Of a stretch of DNA of 64,000 nucleotides, positions 9,646 to 22,074 are shown piece after piece. The stretch lies in contig QJNS01000207.1 in assembly GCA_004154925.1 (NCBI GenBank), positions 1-64,000 of the forward strand. The letters are read 5' to 3'. The stretch's first letter is position 1. The number at the start of each line of letters is the position of its first letter. Position numbers and translations under genes: made by a program. The DNA comes from Monosporascus cannonballus (taxonomy: Eukaryota > Ascomycota > Sordariomycetes > Xylariales). The notes beneath the pieces were generated by a model, which was not told the DNA's origin, did no database searches, and saw nothing but the letters and a program-made list of their open reading frames with translations.

Positions 9646-10849
9646 CTATTATATTGTTGTTGCGGATGTAATCTGCTGTGCTTTGGCATTGTTTCAATGA
9701 CCTGTGTGGGGACAATTGACATCGACAACTGTAGCGCATCGAAATTCGTCCAGTGAAATGCGCTGCAGCGCAAAACAGATCTATTAGGCCAGATATAGGG
9801 AATCTGACTTTTTATCCATGCTTCCGGGGAGTGCTAGGTTTAGCTTATCTCGGTCTGGAGGGATAGCAGAGATTACCTCTTCGATCTTGTTTAATCGTAT
9901 CTGTCAACTGGGGTATTTTCTGTAAAGCGATTCACTTACATGTGAGACCCTGATATCACATACTAAAGTATGTAATTGAAGAAAAGTGTATTTAATAAGT
10001 TGTAGAATTTATAGAAGGTCCTAGATAAAAAAGAAGAGTAATAAACCTTTTTTAATATACGTAAAAAGAAGTATAACGAAAAAAAGATATTAAAAATATA
10101 TAAAGTTATTTGAATTTAGTAATTAATTAAATTAAGGTAAAGCTTAGTTATTTAATTCATTTTGGTTAGGTTTAATGGAATTTTTGTCTAGTTATTCATA
10201 ATTAACAATTATAGAATTTACGACATAAAATAACATGCTAAAAAGAAAATACCAGAATAATTAAAAGAAATTAAAAATTAAAAATATTTAAAATTTAATT
10301 TCTAAATAGGATTTACTAATAAGCCGAAAACTTTTAACAAGATTTGAATTTATTTTGTAAGTATTATAACATAACCTCATATTATTTAATTAAAGATCTT
10401 TTATTAAAAAGGCTTTTTGTTCATCTTATTTTTAAACTTATGTAAAAATAAAAATACGAAAAACTGTAAAAAAAACAAAGATATAAAAGAAACGAAAACG
10501 GCAACTTTGTATTATTAAGTAACGCCTAGCATAAAAAATGGATTTTTAAGCCTTTTAAAGTTTAAAACAATGTCGTAAATATTTAATAATTTGGTAGAGG
10601 TTTATTATTATTAATTTTTAAAAAGCTTAATTATGTTATTCGTTATTATAATATAAATAAACAATTATTTAATTTAAAATTGTTTAATAGATAAACTTTT
10701 CGAAATTTATAATTATAAATACTTATGAACTTTTCTATTTAATTTGATGTATTTATTATTGTTTTATTGTTTATACTATTAAAACAACTTAAATTTTTCT
10801 TTAATGCCTGTAAATAATTTTAATATAAGGAAACATTTTTAACCGTTTA
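9646..10849. other. Compartment boundary and anonymous AT-rich DNA
   Basis: Composition changes sharply around 9.95 kb from balanced to strongly AT-rich. From ~9960 to ~10850 the sequence has stop codons in all frames and no recognisable domain. It is probably an old RIP-degraded repeat into which the chromovirus at ~10.85 kb inserted. Confidence 0.5.
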
Positions 10850-11190
10850 TGTAACGCTTGAAGAATTAGCTTTTCTATTTAAAACAATAATTATATATTA
10901 CGATTAGGAGAAATTTTATTAGATCTGAAAGAGACCAGGCGAACTAACTCGTTAAACTCTTTATTACGATCGGGCAAACTTCGATAAAATCAGTATATCT
11001 ATTTAATAACAGAGATATACTGAAATTAAGAAAAGTTATTTCCTTCGATTTCCAGAGATCAAAGAAAACTAGAAAGATATATATAAATTATAAATTTCTA
11101 TATAATTAATCAGCATTGACTTTTCCAACTTTTTACTATTAATTTAGATTTATAGCTAAAGATAACCGTTTTTTAATATAGGAGAAATGC
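10850..11190 (+). repeat. 5' LTR of the left chromovirus (approximate ends)
   Basis: It aligns by eye with ~26165-26500, sharing TATATATAAA, ATTACGATCG and CCGTTTTTTA blocks in the same order. It may begin at TGTAACGC (10850). Boundaries are approximate. Confidence 0.5.
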
Positions 11191-14100
11191 CCAAATGTCT
11201 TGAATAAATAAATTTTTAAATTATTTTACGATTTATTATTACTTAGAATTTAAAATGATTCCAAAATATCATTTATACATTTAAATAAATATATCATAAA
11301 TTCGTTATATTTTGATAATCGTTTTATTAAAAGTCCTCTTATAAATTAAAATCTAATTAAGTATAATGTTTTTTGAATTTAATAAAAATGATATTATAAA
11401 ACGAAATTTTAAAAATAAATAATACTGTCGATTTCTATTATAAGTAAATAAAAGTTTAATGAATATTATAAACATTTTTCGCTTTATTAAAAATATTTTA
11501 ACGAATTAGTAATATAATACCTCCGATTATTAGATTTTAAAGAGAGCGGTTTTCCTTGTAATAATAACTAATATTTTTTTAAAGATATTATCGATGTTTA
11601 AAGAAATAACGAAATTAAGAAAATGGAAAATGGGAAAAGAAATAGAGAGATTAATAGAAAGACAAAGAAAAAGAATTTATTATTAACGGAAAATTATATA
11701 TTTTGATATCAGAATTTCGTCGTTTAAAAAGAAAAAACCTTAAAAACGTTTAATAACAAAATCTTTTAATTTTGCCGCTATTCGGTATTAATTACTTACG
11801 AAAGAAATATTATTTCCTTTTTTAATTATTATAAAATATTCAACGTTAAACGTTATAAGCTAATTCTTTCTAAATTTTATTATAAATTCATAAATGAAAA
11901 AGAAAATCCTTAATCTAAGTTATGTTTTCCTTAAAATGTTGTAAAAGTTTTCTAATCGAGAATTATTAAATAATAATTATTATTTTATATTTATTAGCAG
12001 GTAAATCTTTTTTATTATATAAATCAATTATGAAAGTTTATTTACAAAATTACTTGAATAATTCTTCGGATATAATATATTATATCTTTAGCAAATATCG
12101 GCATTTAAAATAGAAATGCCAACGTTATTTGAAAATTTAAAGAAGGAAAAATATAGGTGTAAATAGTTTTATTTTTTCTGCTAAGCCAAATGAATATTTA
12201 AATGTAGGTTTAAATTTAAACGTTTAACAATAATTTTACAATTGCTAGAAAACGCATTTTGTTATCCTTAGTAAATTCATTTAAAGCCTTAAATTAAAAG
12301 CGAATTATATATAAAACTTAAAATTAAATTCTTTATAAATTCTAATAATGAAGTTATTATCAACCATAAACGTACATTTAATTGATATCTTAAAAGGAAA
12401 AACTAATTAACGAAATCATTATAAAAGGTTTAATAGTTAAATTAAACAAATAAGAGAATTTTTTCTTAAAAAAAGCAAATATTATTTTATAAAAGCTTTA
12501 AACACAATTTAATATAAAATATTTTAATTACTGGAAAAAAAGGCTTTTTACATCTCTATATCGCTTTTTTAGCTAAAGAGAATTCCAAAAAATACCTTGA
12601 CCTTAAAAAGAATTGAAATAACTAAAAAAGAAATCAAATACTAAGGTAAAAAAAAGAAAAAAGAAATAGTACGATTTCTTTCCAGCCAGAATTTTTTATT
12701 CATGTAATTACATAAATTCAAAACAATATCCTAAAAATAAAAATTATTTTCTATATTAGGACCTTGATTTTAAAGCGTACAAATATTATTAAAACAAACG
12801 GCTTCTAAAATATTTATAAGGTTGAAATAAATTTATTATTTTAATGTAAAGAAATACAGGATATGCGACAAATGCGTTTACTTTCAACTAAACATTTCAT
12901 AATTATAAATAATTGTTCTTAAAATTATATAAATTGTTTAAATATATTGTATATTTTGAAAAACCATTATTAAAGCGTTATAATTTGTTGTATTTTTTAA
13001 CTTGTTATTTCGACCATTAATTCATTTATTTTAATGCCAAAAAAGATAATAACCTCTGGCCCGGATGGGACGAAAAAGCATTTACGGAATTTCATAACGA
13101 ATATAAATATAGAGAAATTTCATTATTTCGAATTAAATTAAAATAGAAATATTATATTATAAAGATATGTATAATATTTCCCGCTAATCTGTAGTTAATA
13201 ACAATTCTTAAATATAGATAATAATCGATTTAAAAATTTATCTCATTAAGTTTCTAAACCGGAAAATACAAAATTAAGAATTATGCTAAAAGAAAACTGT
13301 TAGTTTTAAATTGTTATGGCTGCACCATACCATTACGCCACTAGGGCAAAAGATAGGTGGAATGATCGCAATTGTGGCGACCATCCTGGTGCTTACAGCT
13401 GCATATATACTGGAGCTCTTACGGTGGACCAAGCCGTAACATAAATGCCAATTAAGCAAAAAGAAGTAATACAAATATATAAATAATTATTATATTAAGT
13501 ATATTGCTAAAAAAGCTCGAAAATAACAAGGTATATTTGCAATAACATGACGTTAATTAACAAACATTAAAGATTTTAAAAATTAAGGTATTCGAAAATC
13601 TATTAATATAAAGTTTTATATAAGGTAAAAAAAAAGATTACGTAATTAAGTTAAAGTTTTTCTTCGATATAAAACCAGAATTTTTAAAATTATAATTAAT
13701 TTAACAACCAAAATAATTATTTTCTAATAATATCAAAAAGTTTTTAAATCTGTTATTGATATAAGTTAAAATTATATAAATTATTTCAGGTAATCCGAAG
13801 CCTATTTAAATACGAAAATAAAGAAACATTTCGAAGAATTGAAAGATATTTTAAATAAAGTTAAAAGTATTAGAAATATTTTTTAAACTATAACAATATT
13901 TTAAAATGTAATATTATCTTCGAGATATCTTAATTTCGTTTTAGTGATTTACCGATTAATGAAAAAGCCAAATATTTTCCTGGGAAAATAAAACATTACA
14001 CAAGGAAACCTTTTACGAAATTAGATATATAATTAAGAAAATACATATTATATGTTAAATTATGACGACATTTTCAAAATACCGAAATTTGAAAAAACTA

Positions 14101-14240
14101 TTTAACAACAAAGAGAATTATAAATTATTATTATACGGTTAATAAAATTATGGGATATTTATTAACAAAAAGTATTTCCTAAAATTCTATAAAATCTATT
14201 ATGTAAATTTCGAAAAATCGAAAGCTTTATAAAAAGCATA
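11191..14240 (+). pseudogene. Degraded gag/protease part of the left chromovirus
   Basis: By position this should be gag and protease, but no frame is open for any useful length. A Lys/Arg/Glu-rich stretch near 11.6 kb could be gag. The sequence is interrupted at 13312-13441 by the small TIR element. I identify no motif with certainty. Confidence 0.35.
13312..13441 (+). mobile_element. Complete copy of the ~130-bp TIR (MITE-like) element
   Basis: It starts TGTTATGGCT and ends AGCCGTAACA, imperfect terminal inverted repeats, with the 5-bp duplication TAAAT on both sides (13307-13311 and 13442-13446). Its base composition is balanced inside heavily RIP-degraded DNA, and it is nearly identical to the copies at 1-217. 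It therefore inserted after the host element was mutated, or was too short to be a RIP target. It has no coding capacity. Confidence 0.8.
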
Positions 14241-14499
14241 TAACGTATCGAGCAAGCTCATCGGATGGACAAGCTTGCCGGATGATTTTTGACAACTTTA
14301 AATTACCCAATTTTAATTAACAATTTTTCAATGCCAACAATATAGAACGGCTTACAAAAAAAGCAAGAATAAACTTAGGTATTTAGGCTAAAAAACGAAA
14401 CTCTATATTTAGTTATGGGATATTTAGTTCGATTTATGAAGTCGCCTATTTTACTTTGTACGAATAATATACCGGTAAATCCTTTAGAACCGATATTAT

Positions 14500-15347
14500 T
14501 TTTAATTCGTGAAAATTAACGCCGGCCGAAAAATAATTAATTGTTGACCGAATCCTTAACCTAGATGTACGAACGTTTTCTGTCCGGCTTTAATATATTA
14601 AAGATATGTCGAATATACTGCTTTTTTAACGCGTTACGGGACGCGTCGGAGTTAAAAGGACGTCGAACTTTGTTAAACGGTAAGAAAAATTCAAAACTCG
14701 TTTAAATCGAAAAATCGATTATAAAAGAGTATTATGCGAAAATGTAGAAATACTTCGTAAATAGTTTAACCTTGTTTAAGTTATAATCGTAAAATACGGC
14801 ATTATAAAAAAGATATTTATAATTTCAATAAAACGGGACTTTCAATAAGGCTTTTTAAAATAACGGGTATGGTAATTATTAATGTTAAAAGATATAGAAA
14901 GTTTAAATAGGCATAATACGGGAATAAGAAAAAAAATTATAATCATATTGGTTGTTAATATACAAAGTTGAGTATTACTGTTATTATCATTTTGGCTGAG
15001 AAATATTACCTTAATTCTTGGTACCCAAAGATTTTGTTAACCAGTTGAAAAATCGGTGTAAGTAATAATGGCTGAATAACGAACGAATTAAGTTTAAAAT
15101 AGGTTTAACATTTCGATAAATATACTCGAACGCGTATAAAAAGATCGAAATATTTCCTTATCTTCCACGGCTACAAAAATTATTATTCGATGGAATTCGA
15201 AAAATATTACGCGAATACCGGCATTATTACGTTTTATATGCTAACCTATTTTTCTTATCGGCTTTAACCTTTCGATGCATTTTGTATTTTTATTTTAAAA
15301 TGCGTTTATTCGTTTTATATCGAAAACTTAATAGGACGTTACTATAC
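14500..15347 (+). pseudogene. Fot/pogo-like transposase, N-terminal and DDE part (broken)
   Basis: A Tc5-type helix-turn-helix reads from ~14519 (LTPAE, RILNLDVRTFS, then GRVGVKRTSNFVKR). The first DDE block follows (YNFNKTG, normally YNFDETG, an Asp-to-Asn change expected from RIP), and then a region matching the second acidic block and the Pro-rich HSSH segment (YFSYRL). Stops fall where Gln or Arg would be expected. The gene continues at 22075 beyond the gypsy insertion. Confidence 0.75.
15343..15347 (+). repeat. Target-site duplication TATAC (left)
   Basis: TATAC at 15343-15347 immediately precedes the LTR start TGTGACGG and is repeated at 22070-22074 after the LTR end ATAACA. It marks the gypsy insertion in the transposase. 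Confidence 0.85.
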
Positions 15348-15742
15348 TGTGACGGCTAGGCGGTTTAACCAACTATTAAACCTTAAGTCGACGGGTTTAT
15401 GTTGGCAGAAGTATCGTGGGAATCTAAGCAATAAATACAGTAACGTATTACGTTTCGTAATGCTAAAGGTGCCTTGGGTAACGAAGTGTTATTGCAAACT
15501 GAAGTTATCTAGATTATGGAATTAATAAGCGTATATATCCTTATTTTGGCTTAAGATGTTTAAGCGGTTTAAACCCTTAAGCCCTTTAAGCCCTTTAAGC
15601 CTTCCTGCTGGCTTAAGGGGTTTAAGGTATTTAGCATTTTGAAACCTTTGAGCTAATTACGTAACGTTTTGGCTTGGGTCGGAGCTAACCTTTTTATGGT
15701 TCCGAACGTCTAAAAAAAATCTAAGACCGTTAAGTTATAATA
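15348..15742 (-). repeat. 3' LTR of gypsy copy 1
   Basis: About 395 bp, reading TGTGACGGCTAGG to ATAATA on the plus strand, with the matching copy at 21666-22069. It contains a CCCTTTAAG tandem repeat (~15574-15601). Confidence 0.85.
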
Positions 15743-15830
15743 CGATTTCCCTTTTTCCAAAATCTTTATCCTTAAAGATTAAATTATTTGTTTATTAATT
15801 TTAATAAGTAATTTTTTTTATATATTTATT

Positions 15831-16145
15831 ATGTTAAGCCAAATCGAAAAATTTCGTTCCCGTAAACGTACTAATATTTTAATTTTTTTAAAACGTATTA
15901 AACGTTTTAATTTTAAAATATTTTTTTTTGTTTTCGTTAGGAAAAGGAAAATGCGGAATGCAAAATGGCTCGAAGATTTTTTAAAATATGCGCAATATAT
16001 TTATTATGGGGGTTTTTATAACGTTTTTGGTTTTTCGGAAATCGAGTATCAAAAACTTTTTGACGAGGAGGACCGTTTAAAGCGTAAAAAGGAATATGTT
16101 TGTAAAATGCTGCGTACTGCCGCCAATAAGTTAGATCGTTTATAA
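15831..16145 (+). CDS. Antisense ORF of gypsy copy 1 (uncharacterised, coiled-coil-like)
   Basis: An ORF of 104 residues lies on the strand opposite to pol, starting 88 bp inside the 3' LTR. It is basic and aromatic (GGFYNVFGFSEIEYQKLF), followed by a charged helical stretch (RLKRKKEYVCKML, AANKLDRL). Downstream the same frame continues to ~16350 with stops only where CAA (Gln) is expected, for example before RRLLRRRGMEIFRRG and after FEKEQK. The original protein was therefore probably about twice as long, with a coiled coil. The same protein is recognisable in other elements here (57.9-58.1, 44.05-44.6 and 36.86-37.15 kb). Function is unknown. Its arrangement recalls antisense genes of some plant gypsy elements. 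Confidence 0.6.
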   Translation: MLSQIEKFRSRKRTNILIFLKRIKRFNFKIFFFVFVRKRKMRNAKWLEDFLKYAQYIYYGGFYNVFGFSEIEYQKLFDEEDRLKRKKEYVCKMLRTAANKLDRL

Positions 16146-16379
16146 AAATAAAGGCGGTTGCTTCGTCGCCGTGGTATGGAAATATTTCGTCGCGGTATTT
16201 AAGGTACGGAGGTTATGGAGAAATTTAAACGTTTCGAAAAGGAACAAAAATAATTGGAGGCCGTTATTCCGGTTATTACGTTAACGTAAGCCGCGGCCGA
16301 TTAGCCCGATATCCCGGTTATTAATTGGTTAACTTTTAACTGGGACGCGCCCGTTATTATTAATAAAAATTCTTTAGTA

Positions 16380-18540
16380 GGCGTTAAGCGTTAATAAAGT
16401 TTTTAACAGGTTCCCAGGTATTTTCGAAATTTGGGTATTTCTTTTATTTAATTAGGTATTAAATAAGTTCGTTTTATTTTCGTATATCGAAGATTTTCTT
16501 TATTTCGTATATTCGTTCGTTTTCAATTTTTCCGTTATTTTGTGCCGTATATATTTTAATTGTATTTGCTGTTAATTCGAATAAGAAAATATGAAAAATT
16601 AGATAAAATTTAAGTTTTGGTAAAAATTTTAATTAATAATTATTTTTTAAAATTTCTTTTGTGATTTTATATAAACCGATATACTTAAAATCGAATTTTT
16701 TACTAGGTCGTTTTATTTAAATGTTTTATGTAGCAAAGAAAATTATTTCCCTTTTTTCGAAAATGAATCTCTTTAACTTTTTTTAATTATAATATTTATT
16801 TATTTGTTTTCGTACGAATTTTAATTCTCTTTTTACTTTTTGATATAACTGTCGTAACTATTTTAACGTAAAAATTGTTTTAATATTGGTTGGATTATCG
16901 TTACGCGTTTTTTTTGTAAACTTCTAGGATAAAACCAAAATTTGCATTCGTAAGTATTATCTTAATATTTTCGTAATAATTAATATTATAAGTTAATTAA
17001 GTAATCGGTAATTTTTAACTTAATTATTTTGTTTGTAATTAATGTAATATCGTAAATAGGTTTTTAAAATTTGGTTTATTTATTTAAGATTTAAATACGC
17101 TGGATAACTTATAATTTAAACCGATTTATGCCATAAGGCTTTGCCAAAGATTTAATGCGAATATTGATTTTTTATTTAATATGATTTTTATTAGTAATCC
17201 ATATGTGCTGAAAATATATTTAAAGAAAATATATGCTAATTATTTGGCGTTTGTATCCTTATAATATGGTAGGAAATAGAGAAAATTTGTGAATCGGTCG
17301 ACGATTATGAAAATACTGTTATAATATATTTCCGTAACTGGAATTTTTGATAAAAAAAGTTTAATAATAAAATCGAATATAATTAAATATTATAATCGTT
17401 TTGCGATTAGTAATAACTGTAATTTTCCGTATAGCTTATATCGTTAAATCTTTATCCTGGCGCAAATATCGTATTATTATATGATTTTCTGTACCGTTAA
17501 TTTCATTTTAAAAAACGAATATATACGTTAAAATCGCTTTAGGGTTTTGTAAATCCATGGATATCCATATAATCAATATTTGTATATTTTTCGTACTGGT
17601 TTTTTTAATATTTTTCTGGAATTTATATTTTGTCCGTTTTTTGATTTTTTGAGAAACCGTCGTTATGTTATTAAATTTTTTAATATATATCGTAAGGTAT
17701 TGCCCGAATTGTCGTAATTTATCGTAAGCGTAAATATCTTTGTATAATAATATTAAAAATTATATAGTTAATTTTAATTAATTTTTCTTCAAAGTTTGGA
17801 CGTTTATTTAAAATATTTATTTTGCTATTTTTTAATTTTTTTTGTATATAATAATAAAGTCGAAGTTCGCCAGTTTTTTTACGTAACGAAAATATTGTTC
17901 TATAAGCTTTCTAATTGTAGTAAATCGAGTAAAATTTTAATGACCCGTATAAACCTTAATTTAGTATAAATTTCTTTTTAAAATGTACCTAAATTCCCGA
18001 AATGTTATAATAATAATTATAAATTCCTTATTTGGAATACCGTAATTCAATTTAGCTTTTTTTAATTTATACGAAAAAAATATAATAAGGTATAAGTTGC
18101 TTTAATTATTTCATTATTTGATTATTACGTTTAACGCGTAATCCAAAATATCAGTTTTTACTTTAACGGGATGGTTTAAATCGTACATAATTAATACTAA
18201 TTTATTAATAATCGTATCCTTAATATCTTAAAATACTTTTTCCGTATTTGGCATTTATTTTAAAATTCTTTTTCGTAAAATTTATTAAAAATATAATTAT
18301 TTTATTAAAGCTTCGAATAAACTTCTTATAAAAATTAGCGAATTTAAAGAATACCTGTACCTTTTTAACTATTATTAACGTTTGTTATTTTATAATTACA
18401 GCGATTTTCTTAAAGTTTATTTTGATATGTCCTGAAATAATAATATGTCGTAAATATTTTATTTCTTATATATAGAATTAATTTTTTCCGCGTTAATAAA
18501 TAATTTTGCATTTTATAAAGCTTAAAAAACCTTATGAACG
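16380..18540 (-). pseudogene. Integrase and chromodomain remnants of gypsy copy 1
   Basis: On the minus strand this aligns by eye with 34.0-36.15 kb, where the C-terminal chromodomain (YLIKWKKHPDFENT) is readable. Here it is more damaged. The order integrase then chromodomain places the element among chromoviruses. Confidence 0.6.
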
Positions 18541-19400
18541 TATCCTACATATATTTTTTTTATCTCCGAAAAAATAAGAATGTCGTCGAGATAACAAACG
18601 ACGAAAATATCAAGGTATTTTCGTAATACGTAATTTACCATTTATTAAAAAGTTGCTGGTACGTTCGTAAGTCCTATTAGTATAACTAAATATTTAAATA
18701 GTCCGTATTTCGTTTTGAAACTTATTTTCCATTCGTATTTTTTTTAATCTTAATAAGGTTATATTTATTTTTAGGGTTAAATACTGTAAATTATTTAATT
18801 CCGTAAAGTCGGTTTTTTATTTTTATAATTAAGGGTAATAATATTCGATCTTTAATAATAACGTTATTTAATTATTGATAATTAACTATAAGTTGTAATT
18901 TTCGGTTTTTTTTGGTACAAAGAATATTGGATATTTTGCTAATAATTTCGAAAATCGAATTTATTTTTTTTCTTGCCGATCTTTGAGGTATTTTTTAAGA
19001 ATATATAATTTATCTTTACTAAGATTATAAATAAGGTAAAACTTTATTAAAAATCCTTTTTTAAAAATTATTTTATGGTTTTATTCGTTATGTTCTGGTA
19101 ATTTTGTATCGAGCTCCTTTTTGAAAAATTACTTATATCTGTAATATTATAATGGTATATTAATTAAATCTTTTAATTCTTTAGGTTATTACTTTTTTAG
19201 ATCGTTATTTAGTTACTTTAATTTCGCTTTAATAATAATAATAATACGTTATATTTTTTAATGCCCCTTTTTTTATATTTTGTTCCTTTGGGTGGTAAGG
19301 TATCTGTCGTATCTTTATGCCTACATTTGTTATTATTATCGATTAAATATTAAGATCTTAATTTTTTCTTTTTTTATTCGTTAATAAAAAGTAAAATAAA
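18541..19400 (-). pseudogene. Reverse transcriptase of gypsy copy 1
   Basis: The palm motif reads VLRKYLDIFVVCYLDDILIF on the minus strand, with YLDD at 18582-18593. The catalytic aspartates are intact, but the surrounding frame has stops. Confidence 0.8.
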
Positions 19401-20282
19401 TTTTACCTGGTTAGTTTTTCCGTTAATTAAAATTCCGTACTAGCGTATTTATAGTAATCCTAAGATTATATCGTAATTTCTAAATAAAACGATGTCGAAA
19501 TTAACCGTCTGGTATTATCCTTGCATAAAAATCTTGAGGTAATTAATTTCGCGTATAATTTTTTTGTTATCGTAAACAAATTCCTGATTTTCGGTATTTA
19601 TCGTTATATAAGGTTTTAACTTATATCTTTATGGCAGTTTGAACTTATTAACCATATCCGGTACAATATAATTTCCGCCTAAATCTCCGTAATCTATTAT
19701 TACGGTATACTAATATATTTCGATGTGTATTTCTAAGGTAATAAGGTCGTTAACGTTTTTTATTGTCACGTTTAAAGCCTTTTTCGAGAATTCCCTTTAA
19801 TTTCTTTAGGTTTCGTTATTTTGCGGCTTTTTTATAAATAACTTTTTCTTTTAATTCTTGTTCGAATCGGTTAAGCTTTATTTATATTTCTTCGTTTAAT
19901 GCGTTAAATTGTTATATTTGTCGTTATTGCCGGCGTATTATTATTTCGAACCGTATTAATTATTTTTGGTTTTCTTATAATTCCTTTTTTTATTAAATAA
20001 ATTAATTTTTTATGTTTGCGATTATATCTTATTATATATCGTTTTGGTTAATGTTTTAAAAATTCTTTATAAATTAATATATTTTTTAATAGCTTTTTTT
20101 TCGTAAAGATTTATAATAAATGCTAATTAAAAATGGAAATCCGTAATAACTTTTTAATAATATTTTTTTACCGTACGCTAGATTAACTTTTTTTCCGTTT
20201 GGTAGTTATATTATTTATAATAACAAAAAGGGTTTTCTTATAGGTATTATTTTCTTTTGAGCTTACTTTTTATTTTGGCCAG

Positions 20283-21660
20283 TTGCTAAATATTTCCGGG
20301 GGTTATGGTTCGAAACTATCGATTTTATTATTTGTCGTTTTTATTATGTCCGGTACGGTTTGGAAAATTAAATCCTTTATAGTATATGCGGGTAATTCGT
20401 ACGTAAATATGTTGTTTTTATTTTTTGTAATCGGGATATTTTCGTCGTTGATAATGTATAATATGCATTTTGCCATATAGATCGGGTATTCCGGGACAGA
20501 TTTTCTTTATCCAATCCTAGTATTTGCGTAATTATCCTTATAGCGCTTTTTGTTATGTTCGCGATATTTATCGAATTAGCTTTTTGGTTTTTTGTATCTT
20601 TCGTCAAATTTTTTATTATGGTGGTCCTTATTGGATTTTTTGCTATAGGCCTAATTCGTATTTGGTTTAAATTATGTTAATAATTTTATTATCGTTTTCT
20701 TAATTATTTTTAAATTGTTTTTCTGGTATAGGGGTCCAGTTATCTTATCGTGGCTTTTTAGGTTTTTTGTATTTATAATCTTTATATTTTATTTTGCCAT
20801 AATTAAAGCATTTAATCTGGCTTTAATTGTGTTTATGGGTAACGCCGAGTTCCATAAATGCTAGCGCCGTTCCATAAGAAATAACAGGTATGTTTCGTTT
20901 TTTCCCTTAATTAGATTTATATTCCGAATATAAGGTATAATATATTTTTTTTATTGTTTTTTGAATTATCGATTATTAATTTTAATTACTTTTACAATAT
21001 ACCGGTTTAAAGTAATTAATCGTTTAATCCGAATAATTTTATTTTTTATATTATCTTTTGGCTTTTTATAAAACATATCGATAAAGGTATCGGTTTCGTT
21101 ATTTCCTTATTTTGCCTTAGCCGCAAAATTTTTAAAGGTTACGGCGTATTTGGACGTAAGTTTTTTTTGTCGCAATTGTAAAAGTTATTAAGCCGTTAAT
21201 AATTTTTTATCCAGATTACCGAAATTATTACGTATTTTGTTTTTAAAATTAATATAAATTAATAAAATTTTATTAATAAATATTTATTTATTTATTTTTT
21301 TTATTTCCAAGCAATTTCTTATAATAAATTTAAATTAATTAACCGCAGTTTTTATTAAGTATATTTTTATTATTAGAACTATATCCGCTAAATTATTAAG
21401 GTTTAAAAAACGAAAATAAATTCGTGCTTAAATTAAAAAGGTTTAAGGATTACTTTTTTGATCGTAAGGTTTTGGTTTTTTTGGCTTTATATGGGCGAAA
21501 AAGGGTTAGGCAAATAACGTAACCCTAAATTATTGGACTTTTTTTTAATTTCTAAATTTAAGCCTAAAATTATTAAATAAGTGTTTTTTAAATACTGATT
21601 AATATTTTAATAATATTAAGTATTATTTAGAATTTAATAATATTATTAAATAAAAACTTA
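20283..21660 (-). pseudogene. Gag of gypsy copy 1
   Basis: The zinc knuckle at ~20.79-20.83 kb reads KCFNYGK on the minus strand; the second Cys is Tyr (TGT to TAT), a RIP change compared with CFNCGK in the copy at 29.6 kb. The plus-strand ORF at 20283-20480 is the complement of this gag and is not a gene. Confidence 0.65.
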
Positions 21661-21665
21661 TAAGG

Positions 21666-22069
21666 TATAATAATTAAACGGTTTAACTAATTATTAAACC
21701 TTAAGTTAATAAATTTATATTAATAAAAATATCGTAAGAATTTAAATAATAAATATAATAACGTATTATATTTCGTAATGCCAAAAATATCTTAAATAAC
21801 GAAATATTATTATAAATTAAAATTATTTAAATTATGGAATTAATAAACGTATATATCCTTATCTTAGTTCAAAGTACTTAAGCGGCTTAAACCCTTAAGC
21901 CCTTTAAGCCCTTTAAGCCCTTTAAGCCTTCCTACTGGCTCAAAGGGCTCAAGGTACTTGGCAGCTTGAAACCTTTGAGCTAGTTACGTGACGTCTTGGC
22001 TTGGGTCGGAGCTGACCCCTTCGTGGTTCCGACCGTCTGAAAAGAACCCAAGACCGCTAGGTCATAACA
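21666..22069 (-). repeat. 5' LTR of gypsy copy 1
   Basis: About 404 bp, ending GGTCATAACA. Bases 21666-~21850 are RIP-degraded, while ~21880-22069 keep balanced composition and a CCCTTTAAG tandem array (21891-21928). Confidence 0.8.
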
Positions 22070-22074
22070 TATAC
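22070..22074 (+). repeat. Target-site duplication TATAC (right)
   Basis: Second copy of the duplication at 15343-15347. Confidence 0.85.

Larger units (their letters stand above)
15348..22069 (-). mobile_element. Ty3/gypsy chromovirus copy 1, minus strand, RIP-degraded
   Basis: This is a 6.7-kb element with two LTRs and a TATAC target duplication, coding on the minus strand. From the 5' LTR (21666-22069): gag with zinc knuckle (~20.8 kb), protease (~19.7 kb), RT (YLDD at 18582-18593), RNase H and integrase (~16.6-18 kb), chromodomain (~16.4-16.5 kb), and then a convergent ORF on the plus strand next to the 3' LTR. All pol frames contain stops. Confidence 0.85.

Noticed and set aside
13286..13474. 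62-codon minus-strand ORF
   Set aside because: It simply spans the small TIR element and flanking AT-rich DNA.
15574..15601. Tandem CCCTTTAAG units suggesting a CRISPR-like or telomere-like array
   Set aside because: The short direct repeat has no spacers, lies within an LTR and recurs in other LTR copies; the genome is fungal.
20283..20480. Hydrophobic plus-strand ORF (also 29459-29728 minus, 48936-49199 plus)
   Set aside because: All three are complements of gag zinc-knuckle regions of gypsy elements; the apparent membrane segments are antisense artefacts of Lys-rich codons.
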